A stretch of DNA of 64,000 nt from Pocillopora verrucosa (taxonomy: Eukaryota > Cnidaria > Anthozoa > Scleractinia > Pocilloporidae), in the NCBI RefSeq assembly GCF_036669915.1, contig NC_089325.1:18045831-18109830 (forward strand), in the 5' to 3' direction. A program made the translations under genes and the position numbers. The stretch's first letter is position 1. Every line of letters starts with the position of its first letter. Shown piece after piece: positions 47,270-60,364 of this stretch. A model generated the notes under the pieces. It saw nothing but the letters and a program-made list of their open reading frames with translations, did not search any database and had not been told where the DNA came from.

Positions 47270-48780
47270 GGAATACCCCCTTTGGTGTTCTCATACGAAT
47301 TGTTATGTAGGCGATGTTATGCCGCGTTAGTTTAAATGTAAGTTAAGTTTTATTTAATCGTTATTATAGTTTTATTGTTAGAAAATAATAGCGTCTTTCA
47401 AGTAATGAAAGTCGAGTTAGATTGTTAGGAAACTTGTAAGGAAAACCAAGCATGTTTTATATATCGTTCAAAGTATTCGTCCGACATCTATCAACGCATA
47501 TTTTTATTCATACACGGAAAAGAACTTAAATAACTATAAATTAATTGAACAACGTTCATTGTTAGTGTATCATTTCCACACAGTACTCGCCATACGTAAC
47601 TTATTCAGAGGAATAGTACGCGCTTGTACCGTCTCGCATGTACAAGAAACGGTTACAAACCAACAATGAAATAAAATATCGAAAAACATTGTGCAAAGGT
47701 CTCTGCTCCTTCTTGAATCCTCTAAGCTTACGACATGAACAACAAAGGTCGTCTTCTTGTGAGCGATCAATACATTTATACTAAAGGAAACTTGCTCATT
47801 CAAGGGTAAGACCACAATTTACGAATACGTTTTTGAATTATTTTTGTTCTGTTAAAAAAAAAAGAAAAAACTCTATGTTAGACTATAGAGTGGGATGTTG
47901 CTCGCACTAATCAGATCGCCGCATTAGGGTATCCATCTCATAGCAATCATATCACAGAATTTGGATATCTTGGACCATTCTCAGTGAGTGGGTATTTCTT
48001 GTAAATGATATCATGGAATCAGGGGCTGTGCACAAAGAATGACATAAACCAGAAATTTTGGGCTCATTTGTTAAGTGTAATGGTTTGTGGCCTTCGTGAG
48101 AGCCACGTCGATTAAGGTCAAGATTTATCGGGATATTAAAGGTTCGCAACTTTTTGTATACTTTTTAAGTAAAACCGTGTTTTTTCAGCACCTTTACTCG
48201 AAACGCACACGCCAAATAACTTAAATTTTATCACGTACCGTGAAAACTACGTCCAAAGTCCAATTAGAACGTACCCAATCATTGCACTGCATGAACACTA
48301 GGTAATTTTTCACGTGCTTGAATTGTATTTCACCAATCAACTTCCATTACCACGTATTCTAACCGCATTGTTCAACCCCACCGCAAAAAATTCACTTGGA
48401 ACTAAATGTCACTGATGGTGAATTTTCCACGCAATTCTCCCTCGATTTGACTTTTTCAACGGATGAATTCGCTTTTAGCTACCTTGGGCTAGACCCAATC
48501 ACGTGTTAATTCCTTTTGAACAGCCTAAATTTTATCACGTATTTCACACACAGAGCAAAGTCCAGATAGGCAACAACCAATTAAGGAGCCCTCTTTGAAA
48601 TAATATCCTTTTTTCTTGTTCAATATACCTTCACCTATTCGAGATTACCGTATATCTTAAGTTAGGGTCTATCAAAGATAGAGCAGAGTTTCAGTTTGCT
48701 TTTCTGAGTAAAATTACGTGGAGTTACATTTTCGAGGCAACTTACTGATGACGAATAATTTTGATTTTCTCTCTGTTAGA
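47270..48780. other. Region downstream of CDKL2, no gene seen
   Basis: CDKL2 3' UTR followed by intergenic DNA. Two related stretches containing AAATTTTATCACGTA and AAAGTCCA (near 48222 and 48530, about 310 bases apart) suggest an unclassified repeat. No supported ORF. Confidence 0.4.
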
Positions 48781-48796
48781 GGAACGGCAGCAAGCG

Positions 48797-48906
48797 TAGT
48801 TCCTTTTGCAACCGTTATTTGGTCTCGTCACCCATCGCGCTCTCTCTCCAATGGGGAGGAGACGGCGTTGTGTGACGAGACCAAACAACTGCTGCAAAGG
48901 AGAATG
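48797..48906. repeat. Short TIR element (MITE-like)
   Basis: About 110 bases with inverted arms of about 34 bases: left ..TTCCTTTTGCAACCGTTATT TGGTCTCGTCAC, right GTGACGAGACCAAACAACTG CTGCAAAGGAGAA. The arms pair with a few mismatches. Internal sequence about 38 bases. Non-coding. Confidence 0.75.
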
Positions 48907-49349
48907 AGCGTAGCACCGATGCATTTTATTTTTACTTAGAAGTCTTCAGACAATAGAGACAATAGACCACAAAATACCTGTGTGAGTTCAGATAAATTAG
49001 GTTTTTTTCCCCTTTCTCTTAAGTTGAAATGATGCGATATTTTTGTTTTTTTAAAAGTTATGCTCTTTTTCTGTTACAAAAATGAAAACATTAGGTACAC
49101 AGTGTCCCATCTCAACCCCTGCCAAAAAATAACTCTTGCATGCTACGCGTGCCCAAGTTCTTGACTGGATAAATGGCTGTACACCAGAGGGTAAGAGAGA
49201 AAAAAAAACCTTCCCTCAGTAAGAACTAGGTCAAAAACTCCGAAATTCCATCACCGTCATCACTTGTTTTAAACATTTGCTCGTGCCTATCTGAGCGATT
49301 TAGTGCGCTTTTCAGGGCCCTAATTTAATTTGGGCACACAAGTTAAAAC

Positions 49350-49790
49350 CTTTATTACACTTATTTTGAAATCACTGGTGGTTCCTGTAATCTGATTGGC
49401 TCTAATTGATGCGATTTATTCACGAATCGCGCCATTTTTTGCTTTAAATCGTATCTTTTTCCCAGCCAACGAGGCTACACTAAAAACAAAACAACCAATC
49501 AGATTTCAAGGCTTATTTAAAGTAACCGATCAAATTGCATGAAAATGAAAGACAAGGAGTATCATGTGACAGATTTGGCCACTTTTGTTTCTTAACTCTT
49601 ATTCCCCCCCCCCCCAAAATGGACATGAATTTAATTTCAGACCGGCTCAGTACTGCATCAATAAAATATTTGAACTGACCAAGTCCTACATTTGGGCGAT
49701 TTCAAAATGGATGTAATAAAGTGGTGATTGAACCTAGTGTCGTGCAATTTTGGTCTGAAATCACGCGTATGATTTCAGCCTAAATTGCAC
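49350..49790. repeat. MITE-like TIR element, copy 2
   Basis: Second copy of the family at 11025-11512, same orientation. Core 49350-49721 is bounded by CTTTATTACACTTATTTTGA and the complement of TCAAAATGGATGTAATAAAG. It differs from copy 1 by scattered substitutions and a few indels (the (C)n tract near 49606 is private to this copy). Non-coding. Confidence 0.8.
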
Positions 49791-49799
49791 TCCATTCAG

Positions 49800-50820
49800 T
49801 GCAATTACCATTATAAATCAAGACTTCCACACTTTCCAGTACATAGACGCTCTTTTAATTCCAAGGGTTACGAACGACTAAATTTCCAGCAAGGGTTTAG
49901 GGCCATAATCATCATGTAAGTCGAACTAATATTGCTATGATTACCTGTGGAGGTTTAACTGTGTAAGATTGAGGCGCGTGTAACGAACAAGTGTTCGTTC
50001 ATAGGAGCAATTACAAATTCAGAATTCCGGAGTATGCTGAAGATTGCGAATAAACTTCCCTACAAGTCTTAACCATTTCTATATGACCCCATTTAGGAAT
50101 TAACCCTATCGATGGTTAACCTTTCGTATAAAATAAGCTTGAGAATTTTTGTACAAAAATAGATATACACAGTGATTAAAGGCTGCATTTCTTTTTCAAA
50201 AACGAAAAGGCAGAGGAAAAGTAAATTTAAAACCGTCTCAAAATACATTTTTCCCGCGTATCCTTTCCTTATTTCATTTGCCCCATCACATTTTTAAACC
50301 ACGGCGATCAATAGGAGTTTCTTCCCCCAAAAGATATCTTTCTATCTTTCTTTTTAGCTAGCACAATGAGATTCTGAGCGATTTTGATTATCGATGCATT
50401 TATCGAATTCGGTCTAGTTTCTCGAAATTTTCAGGATTGATCAGCTGAATTAAATCAGGCAATATGATGATTTTCAGATCAATATCTCTTTGTCATTAAA
50501 ATGAAATATTTCTAACTAATCTAACTTCACTCAGGACTTAAATTAAGTTCTACGAAGCATTGACGCTAAACATCAATGCAGTTCCTTAATCGCGCAACAC
50601 CCTCGGGGGGGGGGGGGCACAGAGAGTGCTGAGTGAGAGTACACTACGACTGCGAAGGAGACAACCATCTAAACTTCACGCGACTTCATCTTGGGTTTTG
50701 TATGTGGCTTTCCCGTTTGCTACACCGTCCATTGCGTACGGCAAGCCATGGCCTGAGTGATAAAACTTTTTGAAACAACAGATATTTCAGAGACATACAT
50801 TGACTAATGTCAACACAATG
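49800..50820. other. Region between repeats and ARHGAP 3' end
   Basis: No coding signal. It includes a G13 run at 50605-50617. The distal part is probably 3' UTR of the minus-strand ARHGAP-like gene. Confidence 0.45.
50605..50617 (+). repeat. (G)13 homopolymer run
   Basis: Uninterrupted G run about 200 bases past the stop codon of the minus-strand ARHGAP-like gene (poly-C in its transcript). Confidence 0.95.
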
Positions 50821-50824
50821 AAGT

Positions 50825-53800
50825 CTAACTATTAGTTGGCTCCCAACTGCCATATTTGGCACAAAATTCCTCCATAGCGGCTTGCAGTTTTTCCAGACGG
50901 TCCTCAGCAGACTCTCTGTTGAACAAGGGAAACAAATCATTAAGATTTTCGGGAGCAATTAAAATCCACCATGAAAATTGAACATGGATTTGATGCTGCA
51001 AAACACAAGCACCTTCAAAACATGATTAAATTTCGAGAAACCCTTAAAGTAACAGTATGTCGTCCCGTGGACGTGTATCAGATTTAGTTTCGGTTTCTAT
51101 AGACGTATATGTATGTCCCTAAACAACGAGCAATTTCAATGGTACATTTTTTCTGGCTGAAGGAACTAGCAGGAGAGCTTAAAAGTCACTAATTTTGGAA
51201 ATTTCTTTCTTTATAGCCCTAAAAAGTACAATGACTATCTGGTTTACCATGTCTGTTTTCCCTGTCCTCCCCCCTTAAGAAAGTCAGCTTAAACTTGGTA
51301 ATCAACTGCTTTGTCTAAAAGGGTAACATTTGTTAGAAGATTAAAGAAAGGACACGAACTTATTCAGGGAGGAGGGGGGGGGGAGGAGGGGTTATCGCGT
51401 TCACGATTCCTCTACTAATGATGGAAGATCTTCAGCAGTACAAAGTACCAAGCCAACAACTTACCGCGCTCTTTGTTCGTCTGCTAACCGCAACACCAGC
51501 ATTTCGCGAACTTTCCTTTCTTGTTCAAGTTTTGATTGAAGATCCTTAATCTGCTGCTGCTGAAGTTCTAGTTCATTTTCCAATTCAAGCACCTGGCTTC
51601 GAGGATCTTCAGCTAAAACAGATTCAATGCTCTATTAGTCTTTTTAGAGGTATCATTTCCGCTGTTAAGAATACACCTTAGTTAATAATTGTTTTTATCT
51701 TACACTGAGGTTTTCATTCTAATCAACAGCTGAGAATAGCTTAAAACTGGTAAGAGCTCGAAGAATGCGAAGAACTTCAATATCATCGATGCTACACATT
51801 ACGAACCTGTGCGAACCTGGTATCTTAACAACCTCCACACAAAACGACTACGGTGTCTGGCGGTAAATAAGTTTAGAATCACTGACTTAACATCCCTCCA
51901 TGTCCCACCCCTGTCCTCCCTTTCCCTACTCCTTCATTACTCCTCCCTTACCCCTCCCCTCCTTACTAGGTACATACGTATATCGTCTTCATTATCAGGA
52001 TAGCTGATGTCTACGCTTTTCTGAGTCCGGAGGGAGTCAGGATTAAAATCAATCAAATCGCCGCTGCAAATGAAAACAAACCATTTCACTATTTTACAGC
52101 TGGTGTTGATTCTTGTGATTTTCCACGTAGCTTGTAAATTGCGAGTAAACATAACTTTTATTTACATTTTGCATTCTGATTATCGGCTATTGGCTGTTAG
52201 GGTTCTTGTCATGAACAGTGTCATGGCATAGCTGATAGATCAACGATAAACTTTGCATTATCATCATTCTGCACCACTTAGGAGCTTTGAGACCTTCCTC
52301 AAAAACTATTTAATGGAATTTCCCCATAACATGAGCATAAGAACAGCGATTGTCATATCACGCCCACTAATTCAAACTTGAATACTCTGGTCAACAACTG
52401 TGAGAAATGTTCGACTACAAAGAGGCCAAGCTGGTTTTTAGGCTCCCTGAATACAGCTGATCAGAGTCTTATAAAACTGTTTCTAGCCACCTGGAGTCAG
52501 CCGCATAAACGTCCACTAACGTTAAGTTTACGGAAAGGACTGCTGGCTTTTCGAAAGTTCCACACAGTGTGGGTGATACCGGTGGATCTCCGCCCTTCTA
52601 AATCGATGCTTTTCCTCTGACTTCCAAAATCGCTTCTCATTTATAATGTAGTAATGCCCAATGATAAGGAAGTTTACGTTACCTTGTGGTAGGCTGTCCA
52701 GGGGGTTGTACATCTTCAGTTTCGGGGAAAAACAACTGATGTTTTCTGATCAAGATACTGATCAGATCTGTTACTAAGTTTGTACTCTCCATCATAACCC
52801 GAGGATCCTCTGACTGATAGAAAAACAAGACTTGCGATCAAATAGTTCACACCTCAAATGCCTATTTTCACAAAAATAACGTTTAATTTTTGAACCAACC
52901 ACAGAATTCACATTCTCTTCATTTCCCATGGTACTGATAGAGAGAATTTGTTTGACAATCAGGAGCTTCTTAAATTGGTGATTATTTAATTTTCCCTAAT
53001 AACTTTTACATTTGATTCAAGGGTTACCTCAACTGCTGAGGACAGGGAATGCATGACATAGTTGGCTGGATTTAAATGTCATGAGAGACTAGTCTAGATG
53101 TCTACCTGAGAACTGTCTTCACACAGTGGATGGTGAGCACTGTAAGTCTAAGCCATTCAATCATTTTGCTAAAGTTACCTCAAGGGTCTGGTTGTTAATA
53201 ATGAGTGGTACTTGAGCTATCTTGGACTGGTGCATGAACTGGAAATTTTTTCATGCCATTTTAGTCAAGTTTTAAAAAGCTTACATGCATAATTTATATA
53301 GATTTTTTGCTTTCCAACATGGTATACATTCAGACTATAAAGTGAGTGCTTCTTTGAATCTTCTGGAAGATTATGTAACCTACCCCTGACCGCAGAATAT
53401 TTGGTCCAAAAACCATTGCAAGGTTCCTTGGACCCATTTTGTTTTGTTCAGAGTGTTCTTGAACTTCAAATAAAAAGCGACTGAAAAAATAGAAAAGTAA
53501 TGACTCAATGAATACTCATCTGACTTGCTAGCTGACAGAGAATCAAGCATAAAGCAGCATAAAAAGCTATGGTATATATAGATCATTGTTTAAGATTGCT
53601 GTCACAGCCTAAAAAAGGCAAAAAATGTGTTGTTGTTTCCAACAAATACAAAACATTTAATTACAACATGGACCTGCTCACTGAAAGTGTAGAAATATGA
53701 TATTTGAAGAAAACATTACCATCCCAATTTCATCATCTGCCTAAACTTATATTTATGATCATAGTATGCAATCCTCTCCGATGTAATGCATTGCTTGTTT

Positions 53801-56800
53801 GTTATTCTAAAATCATGAAAAAAAGTCATAAATATACATGATCTTTTTTAATCCAAGATTTATAACTCCTTGGTCTATGAAAGGACTCTTCTTCCAAGAA
53901 TGTTTTCAGGAAGCAGGTCAGCCCTGCTATAAAGAAATTTCCTCTGTTTTGTTTCAATTTGATTACACTTGTAAAATCTTGGTGGGGAGGTTTGGAATAT
54001 TTTTAAGTTCAATTAATCTATTTGGGTGAGAAAATGTTGAATTTTTAAAAAAATAGTTCAAAAGGACTCCTTCCACATGAAACAAGATACCCACTATGCA
54101 CCCAATCCTTACAGCCTGTACATTAGGCTGGGCAAAAGATTGTTGGACTTGCTACTTGACAAAAGCTTGAGTGGAAAAATGCTCCACCAACACAACTCCA
54201 CCAAACCTACCACAAATAGGCTAAAAGATGATAGTTTGGAAGTGGAAGAGTTTGTAGTTGTTTCTTTATTGCAGTGATCCCATCATCAACGTACATTTCG
54301 TGGCCTGGTTGAAACAACAATTCAGAGCATGAGAAAAATCAAATACAGCATTACCCAATGTAAGATATTTTAATTGTTTCTTAGTGGATCCTTTGCATGT
54401 AGCTTTTGATTAATCAAATTCTATTGAACCTGTCTAGTAAACAAAATGCCAGCAAAGTTAGCTTTTAATGATCACAATTAACATTGACTCAGTCTACAAT
54501 ATAGTGTTCAGAAGTTAATATTGGAATTCTCTTCATACTGCAATTGATGCTTATAGCAATAATTGTTTTACTGTGATGTTTCTGTTAAATTTGTTTTCTC
54601 ACAATCTAAATCTAATGCAGGCCATAGGGAGCACTGATAACCTAGAAATAAGTTTCAAATTATTGAAGTAATGAACCAAAATAAATGAAATTAAAAATTT
54701 GAAGTGATGAATTTTAATAGAGACAAATATTGTTATGGGACAATGGGAAGAACCTTGCTTGAGACAAGGCTGAGCACCAAACACATTATATGTCATAAAC
54801 AAACTTGTATGTAATAATTGCTTAACTCACATCTTGCAGCAGTTAAAAACACCTCAAAGTAATCATAAGGTATGAGTGGTTCAGGGAGTTCTCTGAAGTA
54901 TGACTTGAGCACTGATGCCACAGAATGAACTTCAGCTTTGTTGCTCATCAGCTCTGGAATCTCTCCTGTTCACAGGACAATTGTGCTTTCAAACAATGAA
55001 AAATAATTGTACCCAAGGATATGTGTGTACACACACATACACACATACACACACACACACAATTAAGGGTCAATATACATTTACTAATGAGGGAACTTAA
55101 CCTGCATATTTAAAATGTAGATGCAGATTTTTATTTTTGGTGTAAATTTTGAAAATTTACATTAAATTTATATTATATGGTCTATACACAGGTTTCCATC
55201 ATATCATGTACCTCTATTAAAGGCATCCTTCAGTTCTGCTACATTTTTTGCCTGGCCTGGCAATCTAAATAAACCCTCCTCAAACAAACCTTTGAAAATC
55301 AAAAGAAAAATGTGGTATGTTACATTTCCCATAATATTTTATATTTACAAGTTCATGTAACCAATTGTCAATGGTGAACACAAACAATAAATTTCAAGTA
55401 ACTAGGGGCTGGGGCAACTTCAAAGAAACATTTTTTTCTATTCTCTACTTTTAATTACCTCCCCTCCATTTCTGTCAGATTTTATCACTCTTTTCTTTCA
55501 AAATTTCAATTTTGTTATATATCATGTCACTAGAAATTATCCCAGGGCATTCAGCTTCTGAAGCTTTAAACAAATGATAATGGCAATGAAATTTTCCATC
55601 ATAAATGAGTGATAGACAAAACAAACATACTGATGATTAGAGACCAAGAGCCTCAAATAACATGGTCACTATTTTGCGAAACACTTTGTGCATATGAAGT
55701 TTAACTCAGTCAACCTCATCACCTGAAGACGACTAGCAGTATGCAGTTGAAAAATTATGGTCCACATCCAATGTAGCCATATCTTAAGACAAACAATTGT
55801 ACTTCTCTTTTGATAAGGAACTTTAATATTTTGAAGGAGAAAGGCTGAAGCATTCAAAAAGGTCAATTTTGATAGTAAATCCCTCTGATTATAACAACCT
55901 TTACAAACACTCGCCTTTGAAAACTTCCATTTAAACATGATGCGACTCGCCAACACTATGTCTGATAAAGTTATTTTATTCTTTCCAAACCAGAACTAGA
56001 CCTGTATTTCCTCTTCTTCTGTCAACAAAAGACATCAACACCTTTTGAAGCTTCAACTTTTCAACTCTACTGCCTGCTTTTTTCTTACCATTTGTCTTGA
56101 TAAAGTTTACACATTTGGAAACTATGAGAGGGACATATCCTCCTCCACGCCTGGCTTCAAACTTGACAGTTTCAGCCAAACTACGACCAAACATTCCACC
56201 TCCTACAGGCTGAAGGGGAGCATATATGTCATTAAGACCAAGTGTAAAGTTGTTTGTAGCACAGTAACTGAGTTCTACTAGTTCATACTATCTGTTTTAA
56301 ACCTTTAAACCTCAAAATGGTTGAACATATAAATTAACAACAGACAGTAACTTTGGAATCATAAGAATTAATCTAACTATTATCTCATGTGACATAATAT
56401 CAGCCAAACAAGCACAAAAAATGCTGCAGTGAGGAGAGTGAAGGGGTAAAAAGTTGTGAAAATTGGACACCACCCAACTATTAACACTGACATAGATAAC
56501 TAATTCAACACATTTGTCAGTGAAGTGTAATATTTTCAAGACAATTTAAGAGTTTTGGATTCAAATGTAACGCTAAGTAATACCAGAGTTTTACAAAATT
56601 GTTTTAACATTTGTGAGATTTTGGGGCTAAACTCCAAGGATACTCTCTCTGTGAGCAACATTTCCAAGGTGAAATTTATTAAAATTTTCATCTTAGATGA
56701 AACAGTATTTCTTTCATCAAAAGTCACTCAGTGTTTCATTTTAAGCTTTAAAAAACAAAGCAAAGTAAACAAAATAGGAAGTAATCAAGCAACAAAATTC

Positions 56801-59668
56801 TTACATGACACTAATGCACTAGCATTAAAAACAGAAATGACAGGCAGCAAAAACATCCAAATGATACAAAAATACTTTGGCAAATGTAATAGGAGATAAG
56901 TTACTCTTTGAAGCAATGGAATGAAGTGAAAAGGGGACTTGACAATCAGATTAAATAACCTGATCATAAGATAACTATTGATGCTGAATTACTGTCATTA
57001 ACTTAAAGTAATTTTACACAACTTACAGCATAAATTATTCTATTTATGGCTTGAATCCATTCATCCATTTCCTGTTGTGAAGATGCAATCAAGAGAAACG
57101 TATCATGGTTACTTGACACTGGTCGCCCTTCTCTGTTCTTCCCAGCTGAAATATAAATAATCACAATAGAAAGCATACATGCACAGCAATGACACAGTGA
57201 ATTTCCAAGAAAATGATTACTGGTTCACAGAGATATTTTTATCTTTGCTTTTGGATTATGTGAACTGGAAACAATATTCTAGTCAAAGAAGAGTGACCAA
57301 AATACCAGATCATAAATTAAAAGGAAGAAGGAAGTGAATGAAGAAGGAAAGCAAGGAGATGACAAGGGAAGAAAGGAATGGACTGATTTTTAACTTGTCT
57401 ACTTCTCCAATACATGTAGGAAGTCATTTTTTCACTACCATTGAAAAGAACTAATAAACTTACAAACAATTTCAAATTTGAATTTTCCAGGCTCTCCAGA
57501 ATCAGGTGGGTGTCTAACAACCTCATTTCCTGGTAAAGGGATGGAAGCAATGGGTGTCTTTGGTTCCTAAGAGTGAAAAAGAAACATACACCTAAGTTAT
57601 ACAGATATCTTAACACTGACAAAAAAAGTTTGACAAAGCAATCATAATATTTCTGAGTACTCGCATGATTGTAAATTGTCCAATCCTGGTGGAGCAAGCA
57701 TCACATTTTTATATCAAACTATAAATTAACAGTAAGCACTTGATTGATCAAAAGACACATGCTTTATCACCAAGTCTGGATGACTCTCTCTAAATAGGTA
57801 CTATTTCACACATGTAACCCCTTAACTTCCACAAGTCATTACCATGCAGCCTCTCCTTACAATTCCAATATGCTATTTTTCCATCAGGTTATGAGAACAC
57901 ACAACACCATCAGCTTTAAACAAAGAATATTCCTGTCTAATGTACAATGAAATTTATAGTAGTCAGTTAGGAAAAATTTTCCTTGATAAGCATTTGTAAT
58001 CAACAAACCCTTTAACTCCTTAGAATGATAAGCATCTAATTTATCCCAGAGGTATTACACCTGAATCAAACATTTGGGTCAAGAGAATAAAGGAAATGAC
58101 TCCAACTTCAAGAAGCTCTTGATTGCTAAACAAATTCTCCATGAGAAATGCACAGAGAAAAGTGTAAAGAACTTGCATGTTGATATTACAGTGTAAAGGG
58201 TCAAGCCTTTCTTCCTTTAATCATTGTGTGCTATATGTATGACTGTACAAAGATAACCAAGTTTAAAAGGATAGCTTTGGGAAAATTACATGGTTCACCA
58301 TATACTCACATTATTGTCTCTGAAATAATACAGCTGATCTCCTTTCAGTTCAAACCATCTTGATCTCAAGTTTCTGTATCTGCCACCTTGCTTACGCAGC
58401 CAGCCACAGTGTTCCTACCAACAACATATCAAAAATTTTCAGCAATTCCTCCAAGAACTGCATAATATAAGCCCTGTGATGAGTTGTTACCTTAAATGAT
58501 CAATCAGAAAACAGACACACAGTTCATCTTATAGACCAGTTGTTTCCTTTGTTTTAACAAACATTGCGCATGGTTTTGAAAATGCAGATAATGCCTACAT
58601 GCCTCCCTTCCAATTTTCCTTTTCCAGACCCCCAACAGTTTTGCCATTCTGATCTTTCTTTGACCTTCTCTACTGACTGATTGCTGGCCACAGGCTCATA
58701 CATTAAGAACAATTCACCTTACTTTGTTTATCACACCAAGACAAAACTTCTATCTGTTCAGTACTATTGTCTCCTCTTTGAGATGGAGAGGAGTTGCTGC
58801 ATAAATTTTTTTCACTAAAGAGTATCAGGAGGAAGTAGCTTGCAACGATTCAAATTTCAGTCCATTTATCAACTACCAATTGATCATCACAACACTAATG
58901 GACAAAGTACAACCATTAAGAGCAGGGGTTTTAATGAAAGCTGGTTACTGGCAGTCTGCCCCTGCCTGTAAGACTTCTAACCACTGTCTGTTTAGCATGC
59001 CTCTAAAACCTCCCCAGGGAAAAGAGGCCTTAAAGCCAATGTACCAGGCAAAGACACCTAACACACCATCAAAAGCCACATAGAAAAAGTTATTGAAACC
59101 CCTGATTAAGAGTTAATGCGCATTTCATCAATCTTTCGTTCAAAACAGTGAGTAAGGGATGTGAACAGTTGACCCTGCAGCTGAAAGTTATTCTGTTTTG
59201 ATAATAACACGATGAAATGAAGTTAACTTTGGAGTTGGTTCACTTTTCTGAATGCGCCTACACTGTTTTCCAGGAGCACACATATTTCATATAGATTACT
59301 CCAAATGTTTTCTGACATTAATAAATTAAAGCTTAGGCTTCAAATGCAACTGAGTATTCGACACATTTCTCGAACAACGTCCTCGGTTTGATGCTCGACA
59401 AACGTCCCCTTCAAGGGTCAAGCGACGACTTCTACAGAACCAAAGCACGAATCGAAGAAAACATTGTACAGAATGATATAAACGAATAAATGAATAGACA
59501 CAAGAGCTATGAGGAATGTATGATATCCTTACATCGGCTAGGACTTCTCAATTTCTGTCTAGATCTTTCCACGATCAATTTCATTTTAAAAGTTTAAAAC
59601 AGTACGTTGGTAGAACTTACTATCCTTTGCTTATGACCTCTAGCGGGTGGTATGGGCTGCTTCTGCAT
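50825..59668 (-). CDS. PH-RhoGAP-coiled-coil protein, ARHGAP22/24/25 family, complete
   Basis: GTPase-activating protein for Rho-family GTPases; vertebrate relatives (FilGAP/ARHGAP24) act on Rac. Exons (minus): 59668-59621, 58414-58310, 57566-57464, 57145-57027, 56209-56089, 55289-55212, 54965-54831, 54304-54211, 53480-53384, 52813-52683, 52063-51978, 51612-51465, 50915-50825. Phases all agree; 451 residues. PH domain at about 18-125 (CGWLRKQGGRYRNL, WFELKGDQLYYF, EMDEWIQAINRII). RhoGAP at about 130-325: MFGRSLAETVKFE, GLFEEGLFRLPGQ with arginine finger Arg174, VLKSYFRELPEPLIPYDYF, LPLPNYHLLAYLCRFL, NLAMVFGPNILRS. A C-terminal coiled coil (SQVLELENELELQQQQIKDL..) ends in EFCAKYGSWEPTNS. It lacks the long linker of the vertebrate proteins (about 650-750 residues). 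The first exon is short; its ATG is supported by the phase-0 donor. Confidence 0.92.
51691..51809 (+). pseudogene. Decayed copy of CDKL2-like exon 10 and its acceptor region
   Basis: Matches 46541-46664: TCTTACAC.GAGGTTTTCATT, GAGCTCGAAGAATGCGAA, ACTTCAATATC, ACACATTAC.AACCTG. The copy starts upstream of the acceptor, within the intron, and stops inside the exon, so it is a DNA-level copy, not a processed transcript. It has small indels that break the frame. It sits in an ARHGAP intron, antisense to that gene. Confidence 0.85.
55023..55061 (+). repeat. (CA)n/(TACACA)n microsatellite
   Basis: GTGTGTAC followed by ACACACATACACACATACAC and a CA run, in an intron of the ARHGAP-like gene. Confidence 0.95.
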
Positions 59669-60364
59669 ACCGGCACCAAAACCTATGAACCAATACTTCA
59701 AACTACATATACAAGGCGATTGAAGAACCAAAGTGGAGCAGCCATGTTGAAAACGCCTCTATTCCTTATACTGAAGGCCTGGGAACTAACTATCAACAGA
59801 CCAATCAAAACAGAGCTCCATATAGCGCGCTGAGAGAAAATCAAGAAATTCTCTGAAATCGTTTGAAGACGGAATCGTCGGGATAACTGCAGAGTGACCT
59901 GGGCAATAACTTTCGAGGATCGACTTCCTTATTAGCGTAGGAGAAGGAGGTTGCTTAGTTGCGAGGTACTCTGCAGTTGGTCATAGTAAATCTAAAAATC
60001 GAGAGATGAATAAAGGGGTAAGTTTCTAAAGAAACTACAGTGCTGTGTCAGTTGCGGTATATCAAGATAATTTGGTTTTATCAACTAAGTTGATAATGTT
60101 AGTTGACGTTTCCACCGTAAACCCTTCGTCTGAGAAAATGATATTTACAAACCGATAGTTAATTTTCATGCCTAAACTTAAACAATTCGTCGACTGTAAG
60201 AGGAAAATAATGTTGGACATCTCTTGGTTATTTCCCCTTAAGTTTTGACTTATATTGATATAATATCTCTTGTAATAATGATTAAACGTTTGCAATTAAT
60301 TATGTAGGAAGGCTGCGAATGCAGCTATGGAAACTCATCTTTGTTAAGTCTTTTCAGTCGCCCG
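59669..60364. promoter_or_regulatory. Bidirectional promoter region between ARHGAP-like gene and secreted-protein gene
   Basis: About 700 bases separate the two divergent start codons. No coding exon is seen between them. By position both 5' UTRs and promoters lie here. No TATA or other specific element is claimed. Confidence 0.5.

Noticed and set aside
56555..56899. 114-codon plus-strand ORF
   Set aside because: Lies within an intron of the ARHGAP-like gene on the opposite strand; no motifs.
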